Shown here: positions 15,299-21,876 of the stretch, one piece after another | How positions within the stretch are numbered: the stretch's first letter is position 1 | How the letters are laid out: each line of letters begins with the position of its first letter | Source of the DNA: Chryseobacterium sp. SSA4.19 | Lineage (GTDB): Bacteria > Bacteroidota > Bacteroidia > Flavobacteriales > Weeksellaceae | Direction: 5' to 3' | Length of the DNA: 64,000 nt | Assembly: GCF_022601875.1 (NCBI RefSeq) | Contig: NZ_JAKVIP010000006.1 | Span: 1 to 64,000 of the forward strand | Notes under the pieces: generated by a model | What the model was told of the DNA's origin: nothing | What the model saw: the letters and a program-made list of their open reading frames with translations, nothing else | Database searches by the model: none | Position numbers and translations under genes: made by a program

Positions 15299-17169
15299 AC
15301 AATAAGTATATTAAACTCGGAGCCTTAGCGATAACGCTTCTTTACGTCGATTTATTCTGCGGTGCTGGCGGAACCTCCACCGGAGTAGAATCAGCAAAAT
15401 TTCAGGGAGAAAAGTGTGCTAAGGTTATCGCCTGCGTGAACCATGATGCAAACGCTATCGCCTCGCACGCTGAAAATCATCCAGAATCCCTTCACTTCAC
15501 CGAGGATATTCGGACCTTGCAACTTTCTCCGTTGGTAGATTATGCCAGAAAAATGAAGAAAGAATATCCTTTTGCTAAATTAGTTCTTTGGGCATCACTC
15601 GAATGTACCAACTTCAGCAAGGCGAAAGGTGGACTGGCCCGGGATGCTGACAGTCGAACCCTTGCCGAACACCTGGACCGTTACATCATTGCACTTAATC
15701 CTGATTCAGTGCAGATTGAGAACGTTGAGGAGTTCATGAGTTGGGGTGACATTGACGAAAAAGGCAAACCGATAAGCAAGGATAAAGGCCGCTTGTATAA
15801 AAAATGGGTTGATCACATAAAAGCCTTCGGATATAATTTTGACCATAGAATTTTAAACAGTGCTGATTTTGGAGCTTTAACGAGTCGTAAAAGATTTTTC
15901 GCCCAATTTAATAAGCCAGAATTTGCAATTGTATGGCCTGAAGCGACACACGCAAAAAACCCGTCGACCGGACTGTTCGAAAGCCTTGAAAAATGGCGAC
16001 CAGTGAAAGAAGTTTTGGACTTTGATGATGAAGGTGAGAGTATTTTCACACGGAAAAAACCACTTGTAGAGGCGACGTTGGAAAGAATCTATCACGGACT
16101 GATAAAATTTGTTGCTGGTGGGAAAGAAAAATGGTTACTCAAATACAATTCCGTAAATGGTAAGACAAGAGTTCATATACCGCCAAGTGTGGATGATCCT
16201 TGCCCAACTGTTTCGTGCCAGGGAAGATTGGGAGTTGTCAGTGCTAATTTCTTAGCTCAATACAATTCAGGTAATCCTGAACACCGTGTTAAGAGTGTAG
16301 ATGAAGCTTGTAATGCCGTAACTACAAATAACAGGTTTGCAAAAGTTGAATGTAATTTTCTTTCAAAGTACTATTCTGGTAATCCAGATCAAATGGTTTC
16401 ATCAATTCAGTCTCCTGCTGCAACATTGAGAACAAAAGACTCCCATGCATTGATTCAGCCTAAATTTCTGCAGGCTTACTACGGAAATGGTTTTACTTCG
16501 AGTGTTGATTCTCCGTCTCCAACGGTAACAACTGGTGATCGTTTTAGCCTGGTTCAAACATCATTTATTGATCAGCAGTTCGGGAATAGTAAACCTTCAT
16601 CGGTTGATACGGTTTTAGGTGCGGTAACAGTGAATCCGAAATATGCGAAGGTTCACGCAGAATGGATTATGAATACAAATTTCAAAAATATCGGAAGTGA
16701 TATTCAAGAACCTGCACCGACAATTACCGCTAACAGAAAATGGCATTACCTGATGGACGCACAGTATAGCAGAGTCGGAAACAGTATTGAGCAGCCATGT
16801 TTTACTCTAATTGCGAGAATGGATAAAACCACGCCTTACCTGGTTGAAATTTCAGGCTTGAAGGAATTACTACCTTTCATTGTAACGGACGGGAATGTGA
16901 TAGTTTATGAGATCTACGAAGATGATTCACCAATGATGAAGAAAATTAAAGAGTTCATGGCGCATTACGGATTAATGGATATAAAAATGAGGATGCTGAA
17001 AATTCAAGAACTCAAGGAAATAATGGGATTCCCTAAAGATTATGTGTTGATAGGCACACAGGCGGACCAGAAAAAATTCATCGGAAATGCGGTGGAAGTT
17101 ACCATGGCCCGGAAGATATGCGAAGCTACTGCAAATAAATTAATTAAAAATAGACAAGCTGCACAATGA
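15295..17169 (+). CDS. C5-cytosine DNA methyltransferase with seven internal repeats
   Basis: The product has 624 residues. Motif I, VDLFCGAGGTSTG, lies at 18-30. Catalytic motif IV, ECTNFSKAKGG, is at about 103-113, with Cys104 as nucleophile and Glu in place of the usual Pro. Motif VI, ENV, is at about 142, and motif X, IGNAVEVTMA, at about 596. Between residues about 283 and 518 lie seven degenerate units of 30-36 residues, each with a Y.SGNP-like start and a PSPTVTT-like middle, where the target-recognition region belongs. It probably protects phage DNA from host restriction. Confidence 0.88.
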   Translation: MNNKYIKLGALAITLLYVDLFCGAGGTSTGVESAKFQGEKCAKVIACVNHDANAIASHAENHPESLHFTEDIRTLQLSPLVDYARKMKKEYPFAKLVLWASLECTNFSKAKGGLARDADSRTLAEHLDRYIIALNPDSVQIENVEEFMSWGDIDEKGKPISKDKGRLYKKWVDHIKAFGYNFDHRILNSADFGALTSRKRFFAQFNKPEFAIVWPEATHAKNPSTGLFESLEKWRPVKEVLDFDDEGESIFTRKKPLVEATLERIYHGLIKFVAGGKEKWLLKYNSVNGKTRVHIPPSVDDPCPTVSCQGRLGVVSANFLAQYNSGNPEHRVKSVDEACNAVTTNNRFAKVECNFLSKYYSGNPDQMVSSIQSPAATLRTKDSHALIQPKFLQAYYGNGFTSSVDSPSPTVTTGDRFSLVQTSFIDQQFGNSKPSSVDTVLGAVTVNPKYAKVHAEWIMNTNFKNIGSDIQEPAPTITANRKWHYLMDAQYSRVGNSIEQPCFTLIARMDKTTPYLVEISGLKELLPFIVTDGNVIVYEIYEDDSPMMKKIKEFMAHYGLMDIKMRMLKIQELKEIMGFPKDYVLIGTQADQKKFIGNAVEVTMARKICEATANKLIKNRQAAQ

Positions 17170-17615
17170 CCTGGAGTAAATCACTTCTCGAAAAATTGGA
17201 GAAACAAGGAAAGATAAAAAATGTATTCATTCCTCCGGAGCCGAAAAATAAAGTTGAGATCCCGAAAGAAATCGGACCGTATAAACTTCACATCATCTCG
17301 GTTCTGAAAAAATCAGGATTAGAATTTCGGGAAGAGTTTCAGTTCGATGAGGTCAGGAAGTTTCGGTTTGATTGGGTGATTCCAGTATTAAAATGCGGAA
17401 TTGAGTTTGAAGGAATTATTTCCGAAAAAAGCGGACATACGACAATTAAGGGATATTCAAAAGACTGCACGAAATACAATCTCTGCCAGTGCTTAGGTTG
17501 GAAGGTACTACGGTACACGGTATTAAATTACCAAGATATTGAAAACGATTTAAAACTATTAATTGAGAAATGTCAAGAACAGCATGGAATAAAACGGAAT
17601 GGACGGAGGAAATGA
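17166..17615 (+). CDS. PD-(D/E)XK-type nuclease candidate
   Basis: The product has 149 residues. The pattern FRFDWVIP (Asp about 70), then CGIEFEG (Glu about 80), then KDCTKYNLCQCLGWKVLRYT matches the core strands of PD-(D/E)XK nucleases, the superfamily of many resolvases and phage replication nucleases. It overlaps the methyltransferase by 4 bases and the HNH gene by 46. It may resolve replication or recombination junctions, or form a restriction-like pair with the methyltransferase. Context does not settle which. Confidence 0.65.
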   Translation: MTWSKSLLEKLEKQGKIKNVFIPPEPKNKVEIPKEIGPYKLHIISVLKKSGLEFREEFQFDEVRKFRFDWVIPVLKCGIEFEGIISEKSGHTTIKGYSKDCTKYNLCQCLGWKVLRYTVLNYQDIENDLKLLIEKCQEQHGIKRNGRRK

Positions 17616-18295
17616 TATTATTCATTCGAGAGAATTTCAATAAGAAAACAAACGTTCAATTAGCTGAAGATCTAGGCTTGAAATTAACGACTGTCAGAAC
17701 AAAACTATACGAATTGGGATTGTACAAAATGAAATTAGAGTATTGGATCCCGGAGCAAATCCTTTTCCTCAAAAGAAATTACCATAAAATTGGTGATACT
17801 GAAATTGCAGAATTATTCAATAAAAAATATCCCAAGGAAAAGGGTTGGTCTAAAAAACATATTGAGAAAAAACGCAGATATCTAAATCTGAAAAGAACAC
17901 CAGAAATGCTAAAAGCTATTCGTGAAGATTGGACTGAAAAGGGTTTGTATAAAGAATCAAACAGAAAGATGTGGGAGACGAGAGGCGCACGTCCCTTAGG
18001 CTCAATTGTAATCTGGAAAGGCTTGAAATTCATCAAGACTTCTATCGGTTACCGACACCTCAGAACATTCAATTACATTGTTTTTATCGGTGAAATTCCC
18101 GACAGAACAAATGTAATCCACAAAGATAATGATCAGCTAAACTGCAATCCGGAAAACTTAATGCTTATATCAAAAGAAGATCACGCAAGGCGGAATAGGT
18201 GGAATTCCTACGGAAAATATCCAGAAGATTTAAAACTTCAAATGCGAAAAGTATCAAAATTAAAAAGAATTATAAAAAAGAAAACTCATGAGTAA
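17570..18295 (+). CDS. HNH endonuclease with helix-turn-helix repeats
   Basis: The product has 241 residues. The first 100 residues hold two Myb/SANT-like or helix-turn-helix units (TNVQLAEDLGLKLTTVRTKL and GDTEIAELFNKKYP). The C-terminal half has the HNH core: NVIHKDNDQLNCNPENLMLI, then KEDHARRNRW. This architecture is typical of free-standing phage homing-type endonucleases. Its start lies 46 bases inside the preceding nuclease gene in another frame. It may be a mobile gene that has settled in the operon. Confidence 0.8.
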   Translation: MSRTAWNKTEWTEEMILFIRENFNKKTNVQLAEDLGLKLTTVRTKLYELGLYKMKLEYWIPEQILFLKRNYHKIGDTEIAELFNKKYPKEKGWSKKHIEKKRRYLNLKRTPEMLKAIREDWTEKGLYKESNRKMWETRGARPLGSIVIWKGLKFIKTSIGYRHLRTFNYIVFIGEIPDRTNVIHKDNDQLNCNPENLMLISKEDHARRNRWNSYGKYPEDLKLQMRKVSKLKRIIKKKTHE

Positions 18296-18548
18296 ATTAA
18301 CATTTAATGACCATCTTGATGACATGATGGAGAGACTAATGAACGAAGATTTATCTTCTGACCAGTTAGAATTAGAACTTAAAAGAAGCAAAGCATTATG
18401 TCAAATTGCTGACAAGAAGATTGAAGATAAAAAAGTTGCTTTGGAATTTGTGCAAGCAATTTCTTCAGGCGAAATAAGTGAGAAAATGATTCCTGTTGTT
18501 TTTGCTGATGATTATAAGCGTGTTGGTAAAATTGAAAATGCGGAGTAA
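18288..18548 (+). CDS. Hypothetical helical early protein
   Basis: The product has 86 residues. LSSDQLELELKRSKALCQIADKKIEDKK suggests a coiled coil in the middle, with LELELKRSKALCQIADKK at its core. It overlaps both neighbours by one codon or less, so it is translated within the same message. No family is assigned. Confidence 0.5.
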   Translation: MSKLTFNDHLDDMMERLMNEDLSSDQLELELKRSKALCQIADKKIEDKKVALEFVQAISSGEISEKMIPVVFADDYKRVGKIENAE

Positions 18549-18925
18549 TGAAAGAAATTATTGATCAGCATAGGCAAAAATACCCAATATCATTCGCCGA
18601 GATTAAATTTTACAGTTCATTTGAACAGATATTAGGTAAAACAGTCAACGATTACAGTAAAGAAGAAAGAAAATCCCGCTGGAATAAATGTTTGGAAGAG
18701 TTTAGATCCTCCGGTAGGAATGATTTAATTGAAGTGTGGACTGAGCCGGGAGGCGATGGTTCATGTTTGGAATGCGTTCACTACAATCTTGGTGATGGGT
18801 GGTGTGTATTAATGGGTTTACCGTCCGCAGTTAATCCGATATTGTCGTTTCAACATGCATTACCTGGTATGGCTTGTATGGGAGTAGGAAAACAAACTAA
18901 GGGTCAGACAGAATTAGATTTATAA
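18548..18925 (+). CDS. Cysteine-rich hypothetical protein
   Basis: The product has 125 residues. Four cysteines cluster in the second half (SCLECVHYNLGDGWCVLMG and GMACMG), which could bind zinc or an iron-sulfur cluster. The N-terminal half is helical and basic. Its family and function are unknown. Confidence 0.5.
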   Translation: MKEIIDQHRQKYPISFAEIKFYSSFEQILGKTVNDYSKEERKSRWNKCLEEFRSSGRNDLIEVWTEPGGDGSCLECVHYNLGDGWCVLMGLPSAVNPILSFQHALPGMACMGVGKQTKGQTELDL

Positions 18926-18928
18926 AAC

Positions 18929-19081
18929 ATGAAACAACGTACACAAATAGACAATGCCACGCATCCGAACAAAGTTAAAGAACGCGAAAAAGCTCTTGCG
19001 GTTTTAGAAAAAGCAAAAGAGATTCCTCGGAAAGTGGTTTTCCTGCCAAAAGGAGCCAGCCGGGACTTTAAGAAGATTTAA
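18929..19081 (+). CDS. Small basic protein, 50 aa
   Basis: The frame runs from ATG at 18929 to TAA at 19079-19081, three bases after the previous stop. It is a helical, Lys-rich peptide (NKVKEREKALAVLEKAKEIP) ending in KGASRDFKKI. The tight spacing supports it. Confidence 0.45.
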   Translation: MKQRTQIDNATHPNKVKEREKALAVLEKAKEIPRKVVFLPKGASRDFKKI

Positions 19082-19137
19082 AAAAAGGATACGGGAAACC
19101 TTTTTGAAGATTAAAACACAACTCTTAATTTTAAAAC

Positions 19138-19350
19138 ATGGACACAGAATTTATAATCATCATCTCAATAGTCGCTATAATCTTTGTAGCCTTCGAAGTT
19201 CAATCTGCCAAGCAGAACCGTAAGCTTATTGAGAAGTATAAACAGCACATCGAAGAGCAGGAAAAGTATATAAAACAACTTGAAAAGGACTATATGGAGC
19301 AATTAAACATAAACTATCAAAACTTAAAAAATCAACTCAATGGAAAATAA
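19138..19350 (+). CDS. Membrane-anchored coiled-coil protein
   Basis: The product has 70 residues. Residues 4-20 are a membrane helix (EFIIIISIVAIIFVAFE), followed by a long charged coiled coil (IEKYKQHIEEQEKYIKQLE). The layout resembles an inner-membrane spanin subunit, but the position in the early region and the separate spanin at 49718 argue against that. The function is unknown. It overlaps the next gene by 11 bases. Confidence 0.5.
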   Translation: MDTEFIIIISIVAIIFVAFEVQSAKQNRKLIEKYKQHIEEQEKYIKQLEKDYMEQLNINYQNLKNQLNGK

Positions 19351-19603
19351 ATCATTCAACTTCTACCAGTTTCTCGAAGAAAACGGATATGAGAAAGAAG
19401 TGATACGGGAAAGATCCGGAGAAACCTTCGCAACAAACTACCAGAAGAATATTGCTCCGGAAACATGGAATGCTATAACCATCCATAAAAACAAGACTTT
19501 TTCCGCTGCCGGTCCTTCGTGTGGACTCGTTTATAAAGAGCAAATTCAACCACAAACCTACGAAGAAGCTAAGGCCATAATTGACCTGATTGAAAAAGTG
19601 TAA
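19340..19603 (+). CDS. Hypothetical protein, last gene of the early operon
   Basis: The product has 87 residues and no recognised motif (FSAAGPSCGLVYKEQIQ in the middle). It ends 17 bases before the operator at 19621, where a new transcription unit begins. Confidence 0.5.
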   Translation: MENKSFNFYQFLEENGYEKEVIRERSGETFATNYQKNIAPETWNAITIHKNKTFSAAGPSCGLVYKEQIQPQTYEEAKAIIDLIEKV

Positions 19604-19620
19604 AAAAATTTGAAAATATT

Positions 19621-19662
19621 AACGTACAGTGTACGTTTGAAAGAAATATTTTATTATATTTG
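19621..19662 (+). promoter_or_regulatory. Operator and promoter of the DnaA-like gene and RNA cluster
   Basis: A perfect 17-bp palindrome AACGTAC-AGT-GTACGTT lies at 19621-19637. Its last bases overlap TTTG (19636-19639), and TATATTTG, a -7 box, follows at 19655-19662. The spacing from operator to -7 box (17 bases) nearly equals that of the left-end site (16 bases). The 15-base spacer between TTTG and the -7 box is short, so the promoter may need an activator. Confidence 0.7.
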
Positions 19663-19690
19663 TTAAGTAAATCAAGGTATTGGTTTTTAG

Positions 19691-20020
19691 ATGAGTAAAG
19701 ATGTTCTTTTAAATGTTTGTAAAATAACTTGTAGCCAAATTGGAATACTCCCTTCGGAGTTAAAACAAAGGTCCAAAGTTCAACATATCGTTTATGCGAG
19801 AATGATAGTTTCGGTTATATGCAGTAGAAAATTTGGGGTAACTCAAAAGGCAATAGGAATACATTTTAACATGAATCAGTCAAACATTAATAGTTATCTA
19901 AAAAAAATCGATGCTGAGATTAGATTTAATGCTAAATTCAGAAATGATTATGAATCTATTCTGGAAAGGGTAAATAAAAATAAAGCACTTCAGAAAGAGA
20001 ACCTGAGAAAACCATGTTAA
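19691..20020 (+). CDS. Stand-alone DnaA domain IV-like DNA-binding protein
   Basis: The product has 109 residues. KQRSKVQHIVYARMIVSVIC, then GVTQKAIGIHFNMNQSNINSYLKKI (about 57-81), follow the helix order of the DnaA C-terminal DNA-binding domain, where the conserved DHSTV is replaced by NQSNI. No ATPase domain is present. In a phage such a protein could activate late transcription or mark the origin. It has its own operator-controlled promoter, and the structured RNA cluster lies directly downstream in the same orientation. Confidence 0.65.
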   Translation: MSKDVLLNVCKITCSQIGILPSELKQRSKVQHIVYARMIVSVICSRKFGVTQKAIGIHFNMNQSNINSYLKKIDAEIRFNAKFRNDYESILERVNKNKALQKENLRKPC

Positions 20021-20073
20021 ATATAAATTTTTCAGTAGTAACAATCAGCGCAGACGTAAGTGCTTAAAATAAA

Positions 20074-20234
20074 AGAACAGTGGCGAAATTGAAACGCTAA
20101 TCCGGTTAGTATACGGGGTAAAAGGCAAGTAATAAGGAACTATGAAAACCCCGACGGATGAATCTCTTTGTCCTTGAAAAATAGGAATTGCCGAATGCAT
20201 AGATTCTTACAGGTATCGAATCCTGTCTGTTCTT
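20074..20234 (+). ncRNA. tRNA-like RNA 1: class II cloverleaf with expanded anticodon loop and variable arm
   Basis: All cloverleaf helices can be drawn: acceptor 20074-20080 with 20227-20233 (7 perfect pairs), TG, D stem GCG 20083-20085 with CGC 20095-20097, anticodon stem ATCCG 20100-20104 with CGGAT 20155-20159, variable arm GAATCT 20160-20165 with AGATTC 20201-20206, T stem ACAGG 20209-20213 with CCTGT 20222-20226. The anticodon loop is 50 bases and holds a CGGGG/CCCCG hairpin; the variable arm encloses 35 bases; the T loop has 8 bases. It resembles tRNA-Leu with insertions. Whether it is processed is unknown. Confidence 0.6.
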
Positions 20235-20275
20235 TTTAATAGACTTTTTTTCATACATATATTTTGTGAGGTGGT

Positions 20276-20308
20276 CAGTTCTCTGTTGTGAAACCCAGAA
20301 CTGCTTTT
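20276..20308 (+). terminator. Terminator-like hairpin after tRNA-like RNA 1
   Basis: CAGTTCT (20276-20282) pairs perfectly with AGAACTG (20297-20303), and CTTTTT follows. It could end or punctuate the transcript between tRNA-like units 1 and 2. Confidence 0.55.
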
Positions 20309-20320
20309 TAAAAATTCTTT

Positions 20321-20386
20321 TCTCATTTAAGAAATCAAACCAAAATGAGAGGCTTTTTTCTCGTTAAGCTTTAAATAAAAACGAGA
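20321..20386 (+). terminator. Two tandem hairpins, the first terminator-like
   Basis: TCTCATTT (20321-20328) pairs with AAATGAGA (20343-20350), then GGC and a six-T run. Immediately after, TCTCGTT (20359-20365) pairs with AACGAGA (20380-20386) just before tRNA-like RNA 2. The pair may act as a processing or termination element. Both stems are perfect. Confidence 0.5.
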
Positions 20387-20389
20387 CAT

Positions 20390-20499
20390 GAAATCGTGGC
20401 GGAAAGTGTTAGTAAGGTCGAGAGGCAACTAAAACACAAGGTAGACGCCCCTCTTGGTTGAGCGGTAATAAGATTCAGGTTCGAATCCTGACGATTTCA
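20390..20499 (+). ncRNA. tRNA-like RNA 2 with a hairpin inserted in the D loop
   Basis: The acceptor GAAATCG (20390-20396) pairs perfectly with CGATTTC (20492-20498), followed by A. The T arm is canonical: TCAGG, TTCGAAT, CCTGA (20475-20491). The D arm starts GGCGGAA and ends GGTAGACGC as in tRNA-Leu, but about 34 bases forming a GTGTT/AACAC hairpin lie between. The anticodon arm is imperfect (one mismatch, 6-base loop TTGGTT or TGGTTG), so no anticodon can be assigned with confidence. Confidence 0.6.
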
Positions 20500-20516
20500 C
20501 AAACATTTTAAAGAGC

Positions 20517-20582
20517 GCTATTCCCAAATAAAAACAGGTTGATCACCTGGAGAATTGTACAAGCTTAGAGTTTGGGAATAGC
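20517..20582 (+). ncRNA. Long perfect hairpin RNA element
   Basis: GCTATTCCCAAA (20517-20528) pairs perfectly over 12 bp with TTTGGGAATAGC (20571-20582). The enclosed 42 bases contain an inner hairpin CAGGT (20535-20539) / ACCTG (20545-20549). It lies between tRNA-like RNAs 2 and 3. No T run follows, so it is not a terminator. Confidence 0.55.
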
Positions 20583-20589
20583 CATAGCG

Positions 20590-20651
20590 GGGTGTCTGGG
20601 TTTAGGAAGCGAAAATAATAAGCTTCGAAGGTTCGACTCCTTCATCATCCA
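20590..20651 (+). ncRNA. tRNA-like RNA 3, reduced cloverleaf
   Basis: The 3' half is canonical: T arm GAAGG, TTCGACT, CCTTC (20627-20643), acceptor ATCATCC (20644-20650), then A. The 5' acceptor GGGTG pairs at five positions only. A GAAGC/GCTTC stem (20606-20610 with 20622-20626) encloses an 11-base loop where the anticodon arm would be, and no D arm is visible. It could be a degenerate or D-armless tRNA, or the 3' end of a larger RNA including the preceding hairpin. Confidence 0.45.
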
Positions 20652-20753
20652 CGAATTCCGAATGAATTGAACAATAAAGTTACTGGGAAGTATGCGGATG
20701 TTCAGACACTCGAAGCGTTTCAGACTCGTGACAGATAGGAAAGACTATCAAAT

Positions 20754-20826
20754 GGAAATGTAGCTCAGTTGGTAGAGCGGTAGATTGAAGCTCTACGCGT
20801 CGGAAGTTCGAATCTTTCCTTTTCCA
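20754..20826 (+). tRNA. tRNA-Phe(GAA)
   Basis: A 73-base cloverleaf: acceptor GGAAATG with CTTTTCC (one mismatch), D arm TAGCTCAGTTGGTAGAGC, anticodon stem GTAGA/TCTAC with loop TTGAAGC giving anticodon GAA, T arm GGAAG, TTCGAAT, CTTTC. The discriminator is A and CCA is not encoded. It is the only conventional tRNA of the cluster, and its phage location suggests it supplements host tRNA-Phe during lytic growth. Confidence 0.9.
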
Positions 20827-20867
20827 CGATTCTCATGTTTAATTGAGTTTTCATGGTTATAGTTTTG

Positions 20868-20898
20868 CCCGGCTGGAACATTCCGGTCGGGTTTTTTT
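20868..20898 (+). terminator. Strong terminator closing the RNA cluster
   Basis: CCCGGCTGGAA pairs with TTCCGGTCGGG (20868-20891, with two G-T pairs), and seven T follow. It ends the transcript that carries the tRNA-like RNAs and tRNA-Phe. Confidence 0.8.
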
Positions 20899-20960
20899 AA
20901 TCAGGGAAAAATAAAATGTACTCATGTATTGTTGAAGTCCCTTCATAAACCTTGTGCCGC

Positions 20961-21049
20961 AACTCGACGGCTGGTCAAAACACAGAGATATTGCGTATCA
21001 GAGGTACTTCGTAAAAATTTTAATCTGATAAATATCTCACGAGCGAGTT
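20961..21049 (+). ncRNA. Structured RNA between terminator and next gene
   Basis: An outer helix AACTCG (20961-20966) / CGAGTT (21044-21049) encloses an inner rod: GAGATATT (20985-20992) with AATATCTC (21031-21038), a 3-base bulge, then TATCAGA (20996-21002) with TCTGATA (21024-21030). The rod has 15 perfect pairs. It lies about 35 bases before the gene at 21084 and could be a leader (riboswitch-like) or an independent small RNA. I recognise no known class. Confidence 0.5.
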
Positions 21050-21083
21050 TCAATGCGAGAGTTTGAATTTAAAAAATACTGTT

Positions 21084-21479
21084 ATGATACCAATTAACTT
21101 TGAATACACTAATACTGTTTTTGCAGTAAATCAGCCAGAATATCAACCATTACCCGCACACATTGCAATTAATGGTGATGTTTCGATTTGTTGGGAATTG
21201 ACCGACGTCGAAATTGAGAAATTAAAAGAAACTAAAAAGCTTTTCATTTCAGTTAAAACTTTTGGTCAGCCATTGCAACCATTATACATGTCCACTGACA
21301 TTAATGATGTGATTTCTCTGCAAGAATGTTTAGGATGTGATAAAGAAACTGATATGGAAACAATGACCAGTGATGATGATTCAAATTGGTTTTGTCCGGA
21401 ATGCTGGAAAGAACTTGCGCCGGGAATGAAAGCAGATTATGATGAACTTGTAAAAAAGGGAGAAATTGATGCTCGTTGA
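21084..21479 (+). CDS. Hypothetical protein with C-terminal zinc ribbon
   Basis: The product has 131 residues from ATG at 21084; a TTG at 21063 would add seven. The first 85 residues are beta-rich (MIPINFEYTNTVFAVN, ending near LYMSTD). The C-terminus has CLGC and CPEC, a Cys4 zinc ribbon. Its last bases overlap the next gene. The function is unknown. Confidence 0.55.
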   Translation: MIPINFEYTNTVFAVNQPEYQPLPAHIAINGDVSICWELTDVEIEKLKETKKLFISVKTFGQPLQPLYMSTDINDVISLQECLGCDKETDMETMTSDDDSNWFCPECWKELAPGMKADYDELVKKGEIDAR

Positions 21480-21657
21480 ACCAAAATTTAATATCGGAGA
21501 TACTGTTTACTTCGTCACTGATCCGGAGCAGAGAGAGTTTCTGGTGATTGCGATTATCGTAGAGTTGACTTGCACCAAGTATAGAGTTGGTCACAGTTCA
21601 TCGAATGAAACAGAATGTCACTGTTTTGAAATTAGTAACGAAAAGAAAATATTTTAA
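21469..21657 (+). CDS. Small hypothetical protein
   Basis: The product has 62 residues beginning MLVEPKFNIGDTVYF, a pattern of small SH3-like phage and bacterial proteins (GDTVYFV followed by beta strands). It overlaps the zinc-ribbon gene by 11 bases and the next gene in another frame. Confidence 0.5.
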   Translation: MLVEPKFNIGDTVYFVTDPEQREFLVIAIIVELTCTKYRVGHSSSNETECHCFEISNEKKIF

Positions 21658-21871
21658 AACGATACAGCAAGAAGCAAAAGAGATTGTAAACAAAACCTTG
21701 AAAAAAGTTGACAATTTAAAGTTAAAAATAAATCCAGTTGAGCGTTTAAAGATAGCTGAGCTTATTGTTAAAGGTAAGAAAGAAATGAATACAGATGCAG
21801 TTTACACTTATTCTATAAATCAAATCAGGGAAAAGCTTGAAAAGCTATATGAAACAGGAAACTATTCATAG
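21605..21871 (+). CDS. Hypothetical basic helical protein
   Basis: The product has 88 residues from ATG at 21605, although the frame extends upstream. It is Lys-rich and helical (QQEAKEIVNKTLKKVDNL). It overlaps the preceding gene by 53 bases, so the true start may be later. The stop is 5 bases before the terminase small subunit. Confidence 0.45.
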   Translation: MKQNVTVLKLVTKRKYFKTIQQEAKEIVNKTLKKVDNLKLKINPVERLKIAELIVKGKKEMNTDAVYTYSINQIREKLEKLYETGNYS

Positions 21872-21876
21872 TTCAA

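Noticed and set aside
19138-19350. Inner-membrane spanin subunit
   Set aside because: The layout fits, but the gene lies in the early region and the lysis cassette already has a single-protein spanin.
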